From: Longimicrobium sp.
GTDB taxonomy: Bacteria; Gemmatimonadota; Gemmatimonadetes; Longimicrobiales; Longimicrobiaceae
NCBI GenBank assembly: GCA_036377595.1
Contig: DASUYB010000132.1
Location: 1-64,000 of the forward strand
Reading direction: 5' to 3'
DNA length: 64,000 bases
Part shown: one piece after another, positions 1 to 8,549 of the stretch
Layout: each line of letters starts with the position of its first letter
Position numbering within the stretch: position 1 is the stretch's first letter
Made by a program: the position numbers and the translations under genes
The notes under the pieces: model-generated
Databases searched by the model: none
What the model saw: only the letters and a program-made list of their open reading frames with translations
What the model was told of the DNA's origin: nothing

Positions 1-4
1 GCGC

Positions 5-16
5 CCTCTGCGTGAG
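5..16. repeat. Right arm of a TCACGC-type hairpin, cut by the window edge
   Basis: The sequence CCTCTGCGTGAG matches the right arm of the hairpins at 1693-1763 and 48117-48187. The left arm would lie outside the window. Bases 17-243 hold no gene that I can support. Confidence 0.4.
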
Positions 17-243
17 ATTCCTTTCTTCCCCGGGAAACGTGCGCGGCGTGGACGTCCAACGGAGAGCTGTCGGTCATCATCTCCTTGTCGAGTCTACGCT
101 CTGGCGGCATTTTCAGCGCACACGCGTTTCCCTCGCGCCCGCTGCACGGCCACCTCCCCCCGGCTAATGCGAACGGCGCTGGCGATGCGGCTTCGCTCAT
201 CCCGTGGGCGATCGCATCTCCCTCCATCTCCATCCCGCATCTC

Positions 244-1683
244 ATGACCACCGAGATCCTCCTCTACGTGGCGATCGCGCTGCTGGTGGCGTGCGCCGGC
301 CTGCTCATCGCCCTGCTGCGCCGCGTGAGACGGCCGGACGCGAAGTTGCTGGAGACGCGGCTGGCGTCCGTGCGCGAGGAGGTCGCGCTGTCGCGCGAGC
401 AGGGCGGGCGCGAGGGGCACCTGCTGCGCGCCGAGGTATCGCAGTCGCTCACGGGGATCCGCGACGAGGTGTTCCAGCACCTGGGGGTGATGTCGGCACG
501 GCAGCAGGAGCAGCTGGCGGCGGTGCTCGGCGCGCTGCAGCAGATGGACGAGTCGGCGCGCGCGGGCTCCAGCCGGCTGCGCGAGGAGGTGGGCGCCACG
601 CTCAAGGGCGTCGGCGACTCCGTCGTGAGGACGATGGGCGAGCTCTCCGCCGCGCAGAAGGCGCAGCTCGACGGCGTCACCGCGCAGGTGGGCACCCTCG
701 CCGCCACCGTCGAGGGGAAGCTGGAGCAGATCCGCAGCGACAACACGGAAAAGCTCGAGCAGGTGCGGCAGACGGTCGACGAGAAGCTGCAGGGCGTGCT
801 GGAGCAGCGGCTGGGCGAGAGCTTCCGCTCGGTGAGCGCGCAGCTGGAGCAGGTGCACCGCGGGCTGGGCGAGATGCAGACGCTGGCCAGCGGCGTGGGC
901 GACCTGAAGAAGGTGCTGGCCAACGTGAAGGTGCGCGGCACCTGGGGCGAGATGCAGCTGGGCAAGCTCCTGGCCGAGGTGCTGGCGCCCGAGCAGTACG
1001 CCGCCAACGTGGCCACCAACGAGTACAGCGGGATGCGCGTCGAGTACGCGATCCGGCTCCCCGGGCACGACCTGGGGCCGGTGTGGCTTCCCATCGACGC
1101 CAAGTTCCCGCTGGAAGACTACCAGCGCCTGATCGACGCGCAGGAGGCGGGCGACCTCGACGCCGCCGACGCCGCCGCGCGGCAGCTGGAGCAGCGCGTC
1201 CGCGCCAGCGCGAAGGAGATCTGCGTCAAGTACCTGAACCCGCCGCAGACCACCGACTTCGCCATCATGTTCCTGCCGACGGAGGGCCTCTACGGCGAGG
1301 TGGTGCGCCGTCCCGGGCTGCTCGACGCGCTGCAGCGCGAGTCGCGGGTGATCGTCGCCGGGCCCATCACGCTCTGGGCGATCCTGAACAGCCTGCAGAT
1401 GGGCTTCCGCACGCTGGCCATCCAGCAGCGCTCCAGCGAGGTGTGGAAGGTGCTCGGCGGCGTGAAGACCGAGTTCGCCAGGTTCGGCGAGGTGCTGGCC
1501 AAGGTGAAGAAGAAGCTGGAGTCCGCCAGCCGCGAGATGGACCAGGCCGACCGCCGCACGCGCGCCATCGAGCGCCGGCTGCGCGACGTGCAGGAACTCC
1601 CCGCCGAGGCCGCGGAAGGCATCATCCCCGTCGACTCGCTGGTCCTCGCGACGGGCGACGACGCGGACCTCGAGGCGGCCTAG
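244..1683 (+). CDS. rmuC: DNA recombination protein RmuC
   Basis: 479 aa. RmuC proteins are membrane-anchored, coiled-coil proteins with a restriction-nuclease-like domain, and are reported to limit DNA rearrangements between inverted repeats. One transmembrane helix lies at about residues 5-27, a long coiled coil at about 35-215, and the RmuC core begins near residue 218 (VRGTWGEMQLGKLL) and runs to about 420. The ATG at 244 is chosen because translation from it starts directly at the membrane anchor; an in-frame extension upstream to 85 is low-complexity. The start is preceded by a pyrimidine-rich CTCCATCTCCATCCCGCATCTC stretch rather than a clear Shine-Dalgarno site. It is followed by a hairpin at 1693-1763 that may end transcription. 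The family call is secure; the exact role here is inferred. Confidence 0.93.
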   Translation: MTTEILLYVAIALLVACAGLLIALLRRVRRPDAKLLETRLASVREEVALSREQGGREGHLLRAEVSQSLTGIRDEVFQHLGVMSARQQEQLAAVLGALQQMDESARAGSSRLREEVGATLKGVGDSVVRTMGELSAAQKAQLDGVTAQVGTLAATVEGKLEQIRSDNTEKLEQVRQTVDEKLQGVLEQRLGESFRSVSAQLEQVHRGLGEMQTLASGVGDLKKVLANVKVRGTWGEMQLGKLLAEVLAPEQYAANVATNEYSGMRVEYAIRLPGHDLGPVWLPIDAKFPLEDYQRLIDAQEAGDLDAADAAARQLEQRVRASAKEICVKYLNPPQTTDFAIMFLPTEGLYGEVVRRPGLLDALQRESRVIVAGPITLWAILNSLQMGFRTLAIQQRSSEVWKVLGGVKTEFARFGEVLAKVKKKLESASREMDQADRRTRAIERRLRDVQELPAEAAEGIIPVDSLVLATGDDADLEAA

Positions 1684-1692
1684 GAAAAGATG

Positions 1693-1763
1693 GGCTCACG
1701 CAGCGCAGAGTTAGCAGGGTAAGCAGTTTGTTCTCTGCTGACTCTGCCAACCCTGCGTGAGCC
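1693..1763. repeat. Intergenic hairpin element (TCACGC family), likely also a terminator
   Basis: Inverted repeat with outer arms GGCTCACGCAG / CTGCGTGAGCC and imperfect inner arms built of GTTAGCAG / CTGCTGAC-like blocks. It starts about 10 nt after the rmuC stop. Related elements lie at 48117, 49417, 57270, 7504 and 55992. Confidence 0.75.
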
Positions 1764-1847
1764 ATCTGTTTTCTGTAGATTTGATCACCGTCCGCAGCTC
1801 CGCTTCCCGGCACATCGCCCGTCGCCTTCCCGATCCCCGATCTCCAC

Positions 1848-2276
1848 ATGCTCGTCATCGAAACCCGCGCGCTGGGACGCAGGCGCCCGCTCCTCGACGA
1901 CTGGTCCATCGACCTTCCCCCCGCCCCGCGGGACGGGGACGGCGGGCTGACGCTGCGCGACCTGATCGCCCGCGTGGTGCGCGCCGAGGTGGCCGCGTTC
2001 CGGCAGCGGCAGCGCGACCGCTCGCTCATCCGCGTCCTCTCCGAGCGCGAGATCGCCGAGGGCGCGGCGCGCGGCAAGGTGGACTCCGGCGGCCGCCCCG
2101 CCGAGCAGGAGGTGGACGAGGAGCAGGCCGTCGGCGTCGCCCTCGCCGGGTTCGAGGACGGGCTGTACCTGGTGATCCTGGACGGGCAGGAGCAGAAGGA
2201 GCTCGACGCCCCCGTCTATCCGCAGCAGGGCAGCCGCATGGTGTTCCTGCGCCTGGCCTTCCTGGCCGGGGCCTGA
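1848..2276 (+). CDS. Hypothetical protein paired with the DUF4132 giant
   Basis: 142 aa, family not recognised. The protein is acidic in its second half, with no signal peptide or membrane segment. It has an Arg-rich N-terminal region (AFRQRQRDRSLIRVL, about residues 45-60) and a beta-rich end (LYLVILDG, then MVFLRLAFL). Its stop is 3 nt before the start of the 1652-aa gene, so the two are almost surely co-transcribed and probably act together. The start ATG has the pyrimidine motif GATCTCCAC just upstream. Coding character (GC3, no internal gaps) is good; the function is unknown. Confidence 0.75.
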   Translation: MLVIETRALGRRRPLLDDWSIDLPPAPRDGDGGLTLRDLIARVVRAEVAAFRQRQRDRSLIRVLSEREIAEGAARGKVDSGGRPAEQEVDEEQAVGVALAGFEDGLYLVILDGQEQKELDAPVYPQQGSRMVFLRLAFLAGA

Positions 2277-2279
2277 GCG

Positions 2280-5200
2280 ATGGATCCGCAGAAGGCGCAG
2301 GAAGAGCTGGCGGTGTTCCGGAAGCCCGGCTCCGCGCTCCAGCGCGTCCGCGCGTCCGGCGGCATCGTCTCCGGCCTGCTCGGGCGCGCCCTCCCCGCCG
2401 AGCTGCGCGCGCTGCTGGAGCGGACGTTCGCCGTCGAGCATCCCTACCAGCGCCGGCAGCAGCTCCTCGGCCACGACCTCGGGAAGATCTTCTCGCGGAT
2501 GGGCGAGGCGGAGCGCCGGCGGGTGATCGAGGTCCTCCTCCCGCGCCTAGCGCCCGCCGTGGAGGCCGCGTGGCAGGGGATGGCGCGCCGCCCGTACCAG
2601 ACCTCCTTCACGCGCAAGCCGTTCCGCTGCCCGCGCGCGCCGGCGATGCTGGCGAATGTGCGCGCCGTGTGGCTCGTCGACCTGGCGAGCGTGCTGGGCG
2701 ACTACGACCCGGACGCGCGCTGGGTGGCCGCCTGGGCGCCGCACGTCGCGGGATGGAGCGGCGCGGACGAGATCGGCTGGCTCCTGGCCGGCGCCATCGA
2801 CGCCGGCGGCCCCGTCGCGGACGAGGTGCTGGAGATCCTGAAGGCCTCTGCGAGCGGCGACCACGAGATCGGGCAGATGGGGCGCCACGTCACCCGCGCG
2901 CTCCTCTGCTGCAGCCGGCCGGAGGCGTGGGAGTTCGTCGAGCGTCTCCTCCTCGCGGCGCAGCGCCAGGAAGGGCTGCGTCAGGTGATCCTGGAGACGG
3001 TCGACGAGGCGCATCCCGACGCCTTCCGCCGGATGCTGCGCCTGATCGCGGAGGAGGACCTGTCGCGCTTCTCCTCCGTCGTCCGCGCGTTCGACACCTG
3101 GTTCGGGTTCCTCTGGGACGGCGCCAGCTCCGTCGCGGTGGACGACGTGCTCGCCCGCGTGCTGCGGTTTCTCGAGCACGCGGACGCGCGCGCGGCGGCG
3201 CTCGCGGGCGAGAACGCGGAGGACGTCTACCTCGCGCTCTGGACGGTCGCGTTCGAGGACGTGGACGCCGCCGTCGCCGACGCCGTGCGGCTGCTGGACC
3301 ATCCGTCGGCGGAGGTCCGGTTCGCGGCGACGCATCTCCTCGTGCAGGCCGGCTGGTCGAGCGCGCTCCCGCCGCTGGTGCGCCCGCTCGGCGATCCCGA
3401 CCTCCGCGTTGCCGCGCGGGCGCTGGACGCCTTCGTGGGCGACGTGACGGAGTGGGTGGACGGCCCAAAGCTCTTCGCCGCGCTGGAGGGGCTGATCCGG
3501 AGGCTGGAGAAGCGGACGCAGGCGGTGGAGCCCATCCTCTGGCCGTGGACCGGGCGCAAGCTGGAGCGCACCACCGTCGCCGCCGCGATGGCGGCGAACG
3601 CGGAGAAGCTTCCCGCCGCACGGATGCTCCCCTGGCTCCGCGACCTGGACACGTACCGGCGCGAGGCGCTGCTGCGGCAGATGGCCGGCCTCCCGCCGCG
3701 CTGGAGCCGCGAGCCGCCGCCCAAGCGCAAGCCGCTGGTCGGTGAGATCCGCGCCACCGTCCTCGATCTCCTCGGCGACCCCTCGGCCGACGTGCGCGGT
3801 GCCGCGTTCGAGGCGCTGCAGGGCGCGGCGCCGGCGGAGGACGAGACGGACCGCCTGTTCGACCTCCTCTCGCGCAAGGCCGCCGACCTGCGCGGCGCGG
3901 CGCTGGGCCGCCTGCGCACGCTCCCCGTCCCGCGGCTGCTGGCGTGCGCAGACCGACTGCTGGCGAACGGAGACGAGCTGCGGCGCCTGGCCGGGCTGGA
4001 GCTGCTGCGCGACCTGGCCGAGACGCAGCGCGCCGTTCCCGACGCGCGCGGGCGGGCGGCGGCGTACCGCGCGTCGCATCCGAATCCCGCCGCGGCGGAG
4101 CAGGCGCACCTCGACGCGCTCCTCGGCGCGCACGAGGAGACGGTGACGCGGGACGACGCGCTGGGGCTCATCGATCCCCGCTCCCTGCGCGTGTGGCCGG
4201 GACCCGCCGCGCGCCGCGTGGAGCTCGACACGCCCGCCGCGCGGCGCGCGCTGGAGTCGCTCGCGGAGCTCGTCATCTCCCACGAGCAGGCGGAGATCCG
4301 CACGAAGAGCGGGGAGACGAAGCTGCTGCTGGAGGCCGCACGCTGGTCGCCCGGCCCCGGCACGATCGTCCCCGAGGGCGCCGAGCCGCTCCCGCTGGAG
4401 CAGGTGTGGCGCGACTGGCTCGCCCATCGCCCCGCGGATACGCGCGACCCCGACGGGCTGGAGCTGCTGCGCGTGCTGCTGGCGCCGAACGAGTCGCCGG
4501 TGTGGGGTGGCCGCGCCACGACGCGCGTGGTGGGAACGCAGCCGTGGAGCCTGGGGCGGAGCTTCCTGCAGCTGGTGACGCGGTGGTGCCTCCTCTGGCA
4601 GGCCCCCGACGGCGGCGACGCGCTGCTGGTCGACGGGATGGAGACCGCGCTCGCCGAGCTGAAGCAGCGCGACTTCGACGCGATGGCGGGGGATGCGGAG
4701 CGGGGATCGCACTTCTACTGGAATCCCCACGTCCGGCAGCCGAACGCGCCATCGTACGCCCGGCCCGTGTGGACGGCGCAGCAGTGGCTGCACAGCCTGT
4801 CCTGGTGGCGGCAGGTCTTTCCCACCGGCGTGGCGCCGGAGCGGGCGGTGCGGCTCTACGGGCTGCTGCGCTGGTTCCAGGAGCGCTCCGCCGGCTTGGG
4901 CGCGCTGGAGATCACCTTCGCCGACTTCATCGGCGCGCGGCGCGCGGGCGCGGCGGGCGCGGACGAGCTCGTCCACCTTCTCGCGGGGCGATGGAGCAAT
5001 CGCCCGTTCCACCGGCTCCTCCGCGACCTCAGTGGGCGCAAGCCGCCGCGCGAGCTGGCCGACGACGCCGAGCTGATGGGCGCCGTGGCGCGCTGCCGCC
5101 GCCGCATCGTGGAGGTCGAGGCGCGGCGGGGAGATCGCGAAGGCCCCGCGTCCACCCTCGCCGTCCAGCTGCGCTACAGCGGGGGATTGGAGACGGTCTC

Positions 5201-7238
5201 GCTCGCCCTCCCCGCGCTGGGGAAGACGCCGTTCGCGCGGGCCAGCAACTGGCGCGCGAGCGGCGAGTCGCGCCAGGCGACGCTCAGCCACCTCGTCCTC
5301 CGCAGCGCCCCGCGCGAGGACGACACCCCCGAGGCGTTCGCCGCGTGGGCGCGCACGGCGAAGCTGCGCGAGTCGCGGCTGGTGGAGTTGGCCGTCTACG
5401 CGCCGCAGTGGGCCGGCCACGTCAACCACGTGCTCGACTGGCCGGGGCTGGAGTCCGCCGTCTGGTGGGTGCAGGCGCACACCAAGGACGACCGCGGGTG
5501 GGACCTGAAGGAGCTCAAGGAGGAGTGGGCCGCCGAGGTCAGCGAGCGCACCCCGCTCTCCGCCGAGGACCTGACCGAGGGCGCGGTGGACGTGGCCTGG
5601 TTCCACGACGCGTTCGGAAGACTGGGCGCGGAGCGGTGGAAGATGGTGGACGCCGCCGCGAAGTACGCCTCCAGCGCCGGCGGCCACACCCGCGCGCAGC
5701 TCTTCGCCCGCGCGATGCTGGGGGAGACGACGGTGGACGAGTTGCTCGAACGGATCGCTTCGTCGCGCCACCAGGACACGGTGCGCGCGCTCGGCCTCGT
5801 CCCCCTGCGGGATGGAGACGAGGGGAGGCGCGACCTGCTGGCGCGCTACACCCGTCTCCAGGATTTCCGCCGCGAGAGCCGCAAGTTTGGCTCGCAGCGC
5901 CAGCAGAGCGAGCGCCGCGCGGCCGACATCGCCATGGCCAACCTCGCGCGCACCGCCGGCTTCCGCGATCCCCAGCGGCTGCAGTGGGCGATGGAGCGCG
6001 AAGCCGTCGCGGATCTCGCGCACGGCCCCGTCGCCGTCGAGCGCGGCGACCTCCGCATCACCCTGTCGATCGATGCCGGCGGCGTGGCGGAGCTGTCCAC
6101 CGCGCGCGCGGGGAAGGCGCTCAAGTCCATCCCCGCCTCGCTGAAGGACGACGCGGAGATCGCGGAGCTGAAGGAGCGGCTGCAGGAGCTCCGCCGCCAG
6201 CGCACGCGCGTCCGCGGCGCGCTGGAAGAGGCGATGATCCGCGGCGACCGCTTCACCGGCGCGGAGCTGCGCGAGCTGCTGGGGCACCCCATCCTCTCCC
6301 CCGCCCTCTCGCGCCTCGTCTTCGTCGGCGAGGAGATCGCCGGCTATCCCGCCGAGGACGGGCTGGCGCTGCGCGACGCGGCCGGGCGCCCGCACCCGCT
6401 CGGCGCGGCGGAGCCGGTGCGCATCGCCCATCCCGCCGACCTGCTGGCCCGCGGTGGCTGGTCCGAATGGCAGCGCGAGTGCTTCGCGGCCGAGCGGGTG
6501 CAGCCGTTCAAGCAGCTCTTCCGCGAGCTCTACCCGATCACGGAGACGGAGCGCGGCGCCGACCGCACGCGCCGCTACGCCGGCCACCAGGTGCAGCCGC
6601 GGCAGGCGCTGGCGCTGCTGGGGGGACGGGGATGGGTGGCGCACCCCGACGAGGGCGTGAACCGCACCTTCCACGAGGCGGGGCTCACCGCGCGGCTCGG
6701 CTTCCAGGAAGCGTTCTACACGCCGGCCGACGTCGAGGGGCTGACGCTGGAGGAGGTGATCTTCACCCGCGGCGAGGCGTGGAAGCCGGTGCCGCTGGCC
6801 GAGGTCCCGCCGCGCGTGTTCAGCGAGGCGATGCGCGACCTCGACCTCGTCGTGAGCGTGGCGCACCGCGGCGCCGTGGACCCCGAGGCCAGCGCGTCGA
6901 CGGTGGAGATGCGCGCCGCGCTGCTGCGGGAGACGTGCGCGCTGCTGGGGCTGGAGAACGTGGAGGTGCAGGCGAACCACGCGGTGATCCGCGGTTCGCT
7001 CGGCACCTATTCGGTGCACCTGGGGAGCGCGGGGGCGCAGGTGCTTCCCGGCGCGGCGCTGTTCATCGTGGCCGTGCACTCGCAGCACCGCGGGCGCCTC
7101 TTCCTCCCCTTCGCCGACGACGACCCGCGCACCGCCGAGGTGCTGGCGAAGGTGCTCCTCCTCGCCCGCGACAAAAAGATCCAGGACCCCAACATCCTCG
7201 ACCAGATCCGCGCGGCCGGGCTGACGGGCGCGGCGTAG
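2280..7238 (+). CDS. DUF4132/DUF5724-type giant protein with HEAT-like repeats
   Basis: 1652 aa. The N-terminal two thirds contain alpha-helical HEAT-like segments, for example near residues 310-390 (PSAEVRFAATHLLVQAG) and 490-600 (DPSADVRGAAFEAL). The C-terminal third carries the DUF4132-like block: a Lys/Arg-rich helix (FRRESRKFGSQRQQSERRA, about 1195-1215) and the QPFKQLFRELYPIT motif near residue 1409. DUF4132 proteins include E. coli YehI and the MolR group, often described as WGR-associated; their biochemical role is not known. No signal peptide or membrane helix, so presumably cytoplasmic. It follows the 142-aa gene by 3 nt. Very long minus-strand frames across this gene are GC-rich shadows. 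Confidence 0.85.
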   Translation: MDPQKAQEELAVFRKPGSALQRVRASGGIVSGLLGRALPAELRALLERTFAVEHPYQRRQQLLGHDLGKIFSRMGEAERRRVIEVLLPRLAPAVEAAWQGMARRPYQTSFTRKPFRCPRAPAMLANVRAVWLVDLASVLGDYDPDARWVAAWAPHVAGWSGADEIGWLLAGAIDAGGPVADEVLEILKASASGDHEIGQMGRHVTRALLCCSRPEAWEFVERLLLAAQRQEGLRQVILETVDEAHPDAFRRMLRLIAEEDLSRFSSVVRAFDTWFGFLWDGASSVAVDDVLARVLRFLEHADARAAALAGENAEDVYLALWTVAFEDVDAAVADAVRLLDHPSAEVRFAATHLLVQAGWSSALPPLVRPLGDPDLRVAARALDAFVGDVTEWVDGPKLFAALEGLIRRLEKRTQAVEPILWPWTGRKLERTTVAAAMAANAEKLPAARMLPWLRDLDTYRREALLRQMAGLPPRWSREPPPKRKPLVGEIRATVLDLLGDPSADVRGAAFEALQGAAPAEDETDRLFDLLSRKAADLRGAALGRLRTLPVPRLLACADRLLANGDELRRLAGLELLRDLAETQRAVPDARGRAAAYRASHPNPAAAEQAHLDALLGAHEETVTRDDALGLIDPRSLRVWPGPAARRVELDTPAARRALESLAELVISHEQAEIRTKSGETKLLLEAARWSPGPGTIVPEGAEPLPLEQVWRDWLAHRPADTRDPDGLELLRVLLAPNESPVWGGRATTRVVGTQPWSLGRSFLQLVTRWCLLWQAPDGGDALLVDGMETALAELKQRDFDAMAGDAERGSHFYWNPHVRQPNAPSYARPVWTAQQWLHSLSWWRQVFPTGVAPERAVRLYGLLRWFQERSAGLGALEITFADFIGARRAGAAGADELVHLLAGRWSNRPFHRLLRDLSGRKPPRELADDAELMGAVARCRRRIVEVEARRGDREGPASTLAVQLRYSGGLETVSLALPALGKTPFARASNWRASGESRQATLSHLVLRSAPREDDTPEAFAAWARTAKLRESRLVELAVYAPQWAGHVNHVLDWPGLESAVWWVQAHTKDDRGWDLKELKEEWAAEVSERTPLSAEDLTEGAVDVAWFHDAFGRLGAERWKMVDAAAKYASSAGGHTRAQLFARAMLGETTVDELLERIASSRHQDTVRALGLVPLRDGDEGRRDLLARYTRLQDFRRESRKFGSQRQQSERRAADIAMANLARTAGFRDPQRLQWAMEREAVADLAHGPVAVERGDLRITLSIDAGGVAELSTARAGKALKSIPASLKDDAEIAELKERLQELRRQRTRVRGALEEAMIRGDRFTGAELRELLGHPILSPALSRLVFVGEEIAGYPAEDGLALRDAAGRPHPLGAAEPVRIAHPADLLARGGWSEWQRECFAAERVQPFKQLFRELYPITETERGADRTRRYAGHQVQPRQALALLGGRGWVAHPDEGVNRTFHEAGLTARLGFQEAFYTPADVEGLTLEEVIFTRGEAWKPVPLAEVPPRVFSEAMRDLDLVVSVAHRGAVDPEASASTVEMRAALLRETCALLGLENVEVQANHAVIRGSLGTYSVHLGSAGAQVLPGAALFIVAVHSQHRGRLFLPFADDDPRTAEVLAKVLLLARDKKIQDPNILDQIRAAGLTGAA

Positions 7239-7295
7239 ATCCGCTCCCGGCCCCCATACCGGATCCCAGGATCAGCTGCGCATCGGAGGAAGGAA

Positions 7296-7478
7296 TGTCA
7301 TTCCGAAGGCGCTGCGCCGCCCTGTCCTCCATGCCAATGCGTGGCGCCTGAGGAATCTGTGGCCGGCTCCCGAGCCACAGGCCGCCTGCCGCTCGGGACC
7401 CATGCCATGGATTCCTCGGGTACCGCCTGGCATCAGCGCGATTGAAGGTTCGGAGCAGCGGCGCCGCTCGGAATGCAC
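7296..7478. repeat. GTCATTCCGA-family dispersed element
   Basis: The outer arms are TGTCATTCCGAAGGCGCTGC and its near reverse complement ending CTCGGAATGCAC. The inner arms are GAGGAATCTGTGG and GGATTCCTCGG. The same architecture occurs at 24739-24924, 27944-28128 and 28203-28386. It contains no gene. Confidence 0.7.
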
Positions 7479-7503
7479 GATCGATTGCGGCAGCCGGTAT
7501 CAT

Positions 7504-7562
7504 ATCACGCAAAGACGCAGAGCCGCAGAGAGGCACACGACCCCTCCGCGGCTCTGCGTGAT
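7504..7562. repeat. Hairpin element (TCACGC family) downstream of the 11-Cys peptide gene
   Basis: The arms are ATCACGCA...GCAGAGCCGC and GCGGCTCTGCGTGAT. It lies 18 nt beyond the stop of the minus-strand gene at 7581 and could end its transcript. Confidence 0.65.
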
Positions 7563-7580
7563 TTGATTCTTCCTTCGGGA

Positions 7581-7916
7581 TCAGGCCCCGACCGGGCAGC
7601 CGACCTGGGTGCAGCCGCGCTCGGAGACGCACCGGTCCACGGCGGATTCGTCACAGCGCGGCCCCTTGGTGCACTCGCGCGACGTCGGGCAGTCCAGCGC
7701 CGCCGACGGGCAGTTGTCGCCCTTCGTGCGCGGGCACTCGGCCAGCTCGCTGCAGCCGCGCGCCGAGGGGCACGCGTCGACCGCCGAGCAGTCGGGATCC
7801 TGCAGCCCGGTGTTCCCCTTCTGCCGCGCGTTCACCGTGCCGAACGCGCGCACCGCCGCGTCCGTCGCGAACGACTGCACTTCCAGCGCGTTCAGGTCCA
7901 GCGTGAGCTTCCTCAT
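7581..7916 (-). CDS. Cys-rich precursor-like peptide, 11 cysteines
   Basis: 111 aa. The first 16 residues (MRKLTLDLNALEVQSF) match the leader consensus of the peptides at 22217, 22739, 23227 and 33348, which resembles pinensin-type lanthipeptide leaders. Residues about 43-107 carry 11 cysteines spaced mostly by five residues (CSAVDAC, CPSARGC, CPTSREC, CTKGPRC, CVSERGC). The ATG at 7916 is chosen because GGGAGGGG lies 4 nt upstream and the leader begins there; the frame stays open further upstream without homology. No modifying enzyme is near. The product could be a RiPP precursor or a disulfide- or metal-binding repeat peptide; the leader similarity favours the former. Confidence 0.75.
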   Translation of the reverse strand: MRKLTLDLNALEVQSFATDAAVRAFGTVNARQKGNTGLQDPDCSAVDACPSARGCSELAECPRTKGDNCPSAALDCPTSRECTKGPRCDESAVDRCVSERGCTQVGCPVGA

Positions 7917-8102
7917 GATCCCCTCCCATTCCGTGGTGAGATGAAATGGGCTGCCCCGCCGAGGCAGCCCGCGGAGGCAGCTACAATATTCGTCCGATCG
8001 AGCAGTCGAACAAGAAAGGCGTAAACGACACGATGAGTGACGAGCGACGGGGGCAGCGTTGCCGCTCCCGTCTTCATCGTTCGAAGTGATCATCCAACTC
8101 TC

Positions 8103-8130
8103 TTGACGGATTGTTCACTCTGATTATCTT
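8103..8130 (+). promoter_or_regulatory. Candidate sigma70-type promoter upstream of the RND operon
   Basis: TTGACG (5 of 6 to consensus) and TATCTT are separated by 16 nt. This is about 420 nt upstream of the pump start, so the leader would be long. A weaker alternative is TTGTGT-N15-TATATC at 8293-8319. The rest of 7917-8549 shows no gene. Confidence 0.35.
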
Positions 8131-8549
8131 GGGCTCACCTCGACCGCTGGTCGGCCGATCGAGCGAGCGCCTTCCCTCTACCACGCAGTCTGGTCGAGCG
8201 GGACCGCCGCGGATGTTCTTGTACGTATCGACCTGACCGGCAACGACTTACGACCTGTGGGCAAACGTATGTATTCTGCGTGAAAATTTCTGTTGTGTTC
8301 GACTTTTCTTCGGTATATCTTGGCCGGACCGTCGGAAACGGCGGGACCCATCCGGATCTCATCGGTTCGTGTCGATCCGGCGGCCCGTCGTTCGTCGCTT
8401 CTGCAGGGGGAGACGGTGAGTCCCTGTCCGTAAGGGCAGCCCCTGCCCCGCCCTTCGCACGAGGCGCGGACATCCGGCACCGCGCCAGATTGCACGTTCG
8501 CCGCGCCCACCCGCGCGGCGGGTCGCCCGAAGCTGGAGGAGGAGAGCCC

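Noticed and set aside
2547-7088. 1513-aa open frame on the minus strand
   Set aside because: It lies wholly antisense to the DUF4132 gene. Its product is Arg/His/Leu-rich low complexity without domains; such frames are common in GC-rich DNA.
3944-7351. 1135-aa plus-strand frame overlapping the DUF4132 gene
   Set aside because: Frame shadow with runs of Arg/Gly/Ala and no motif; the other frame has clear DUF4132 features.
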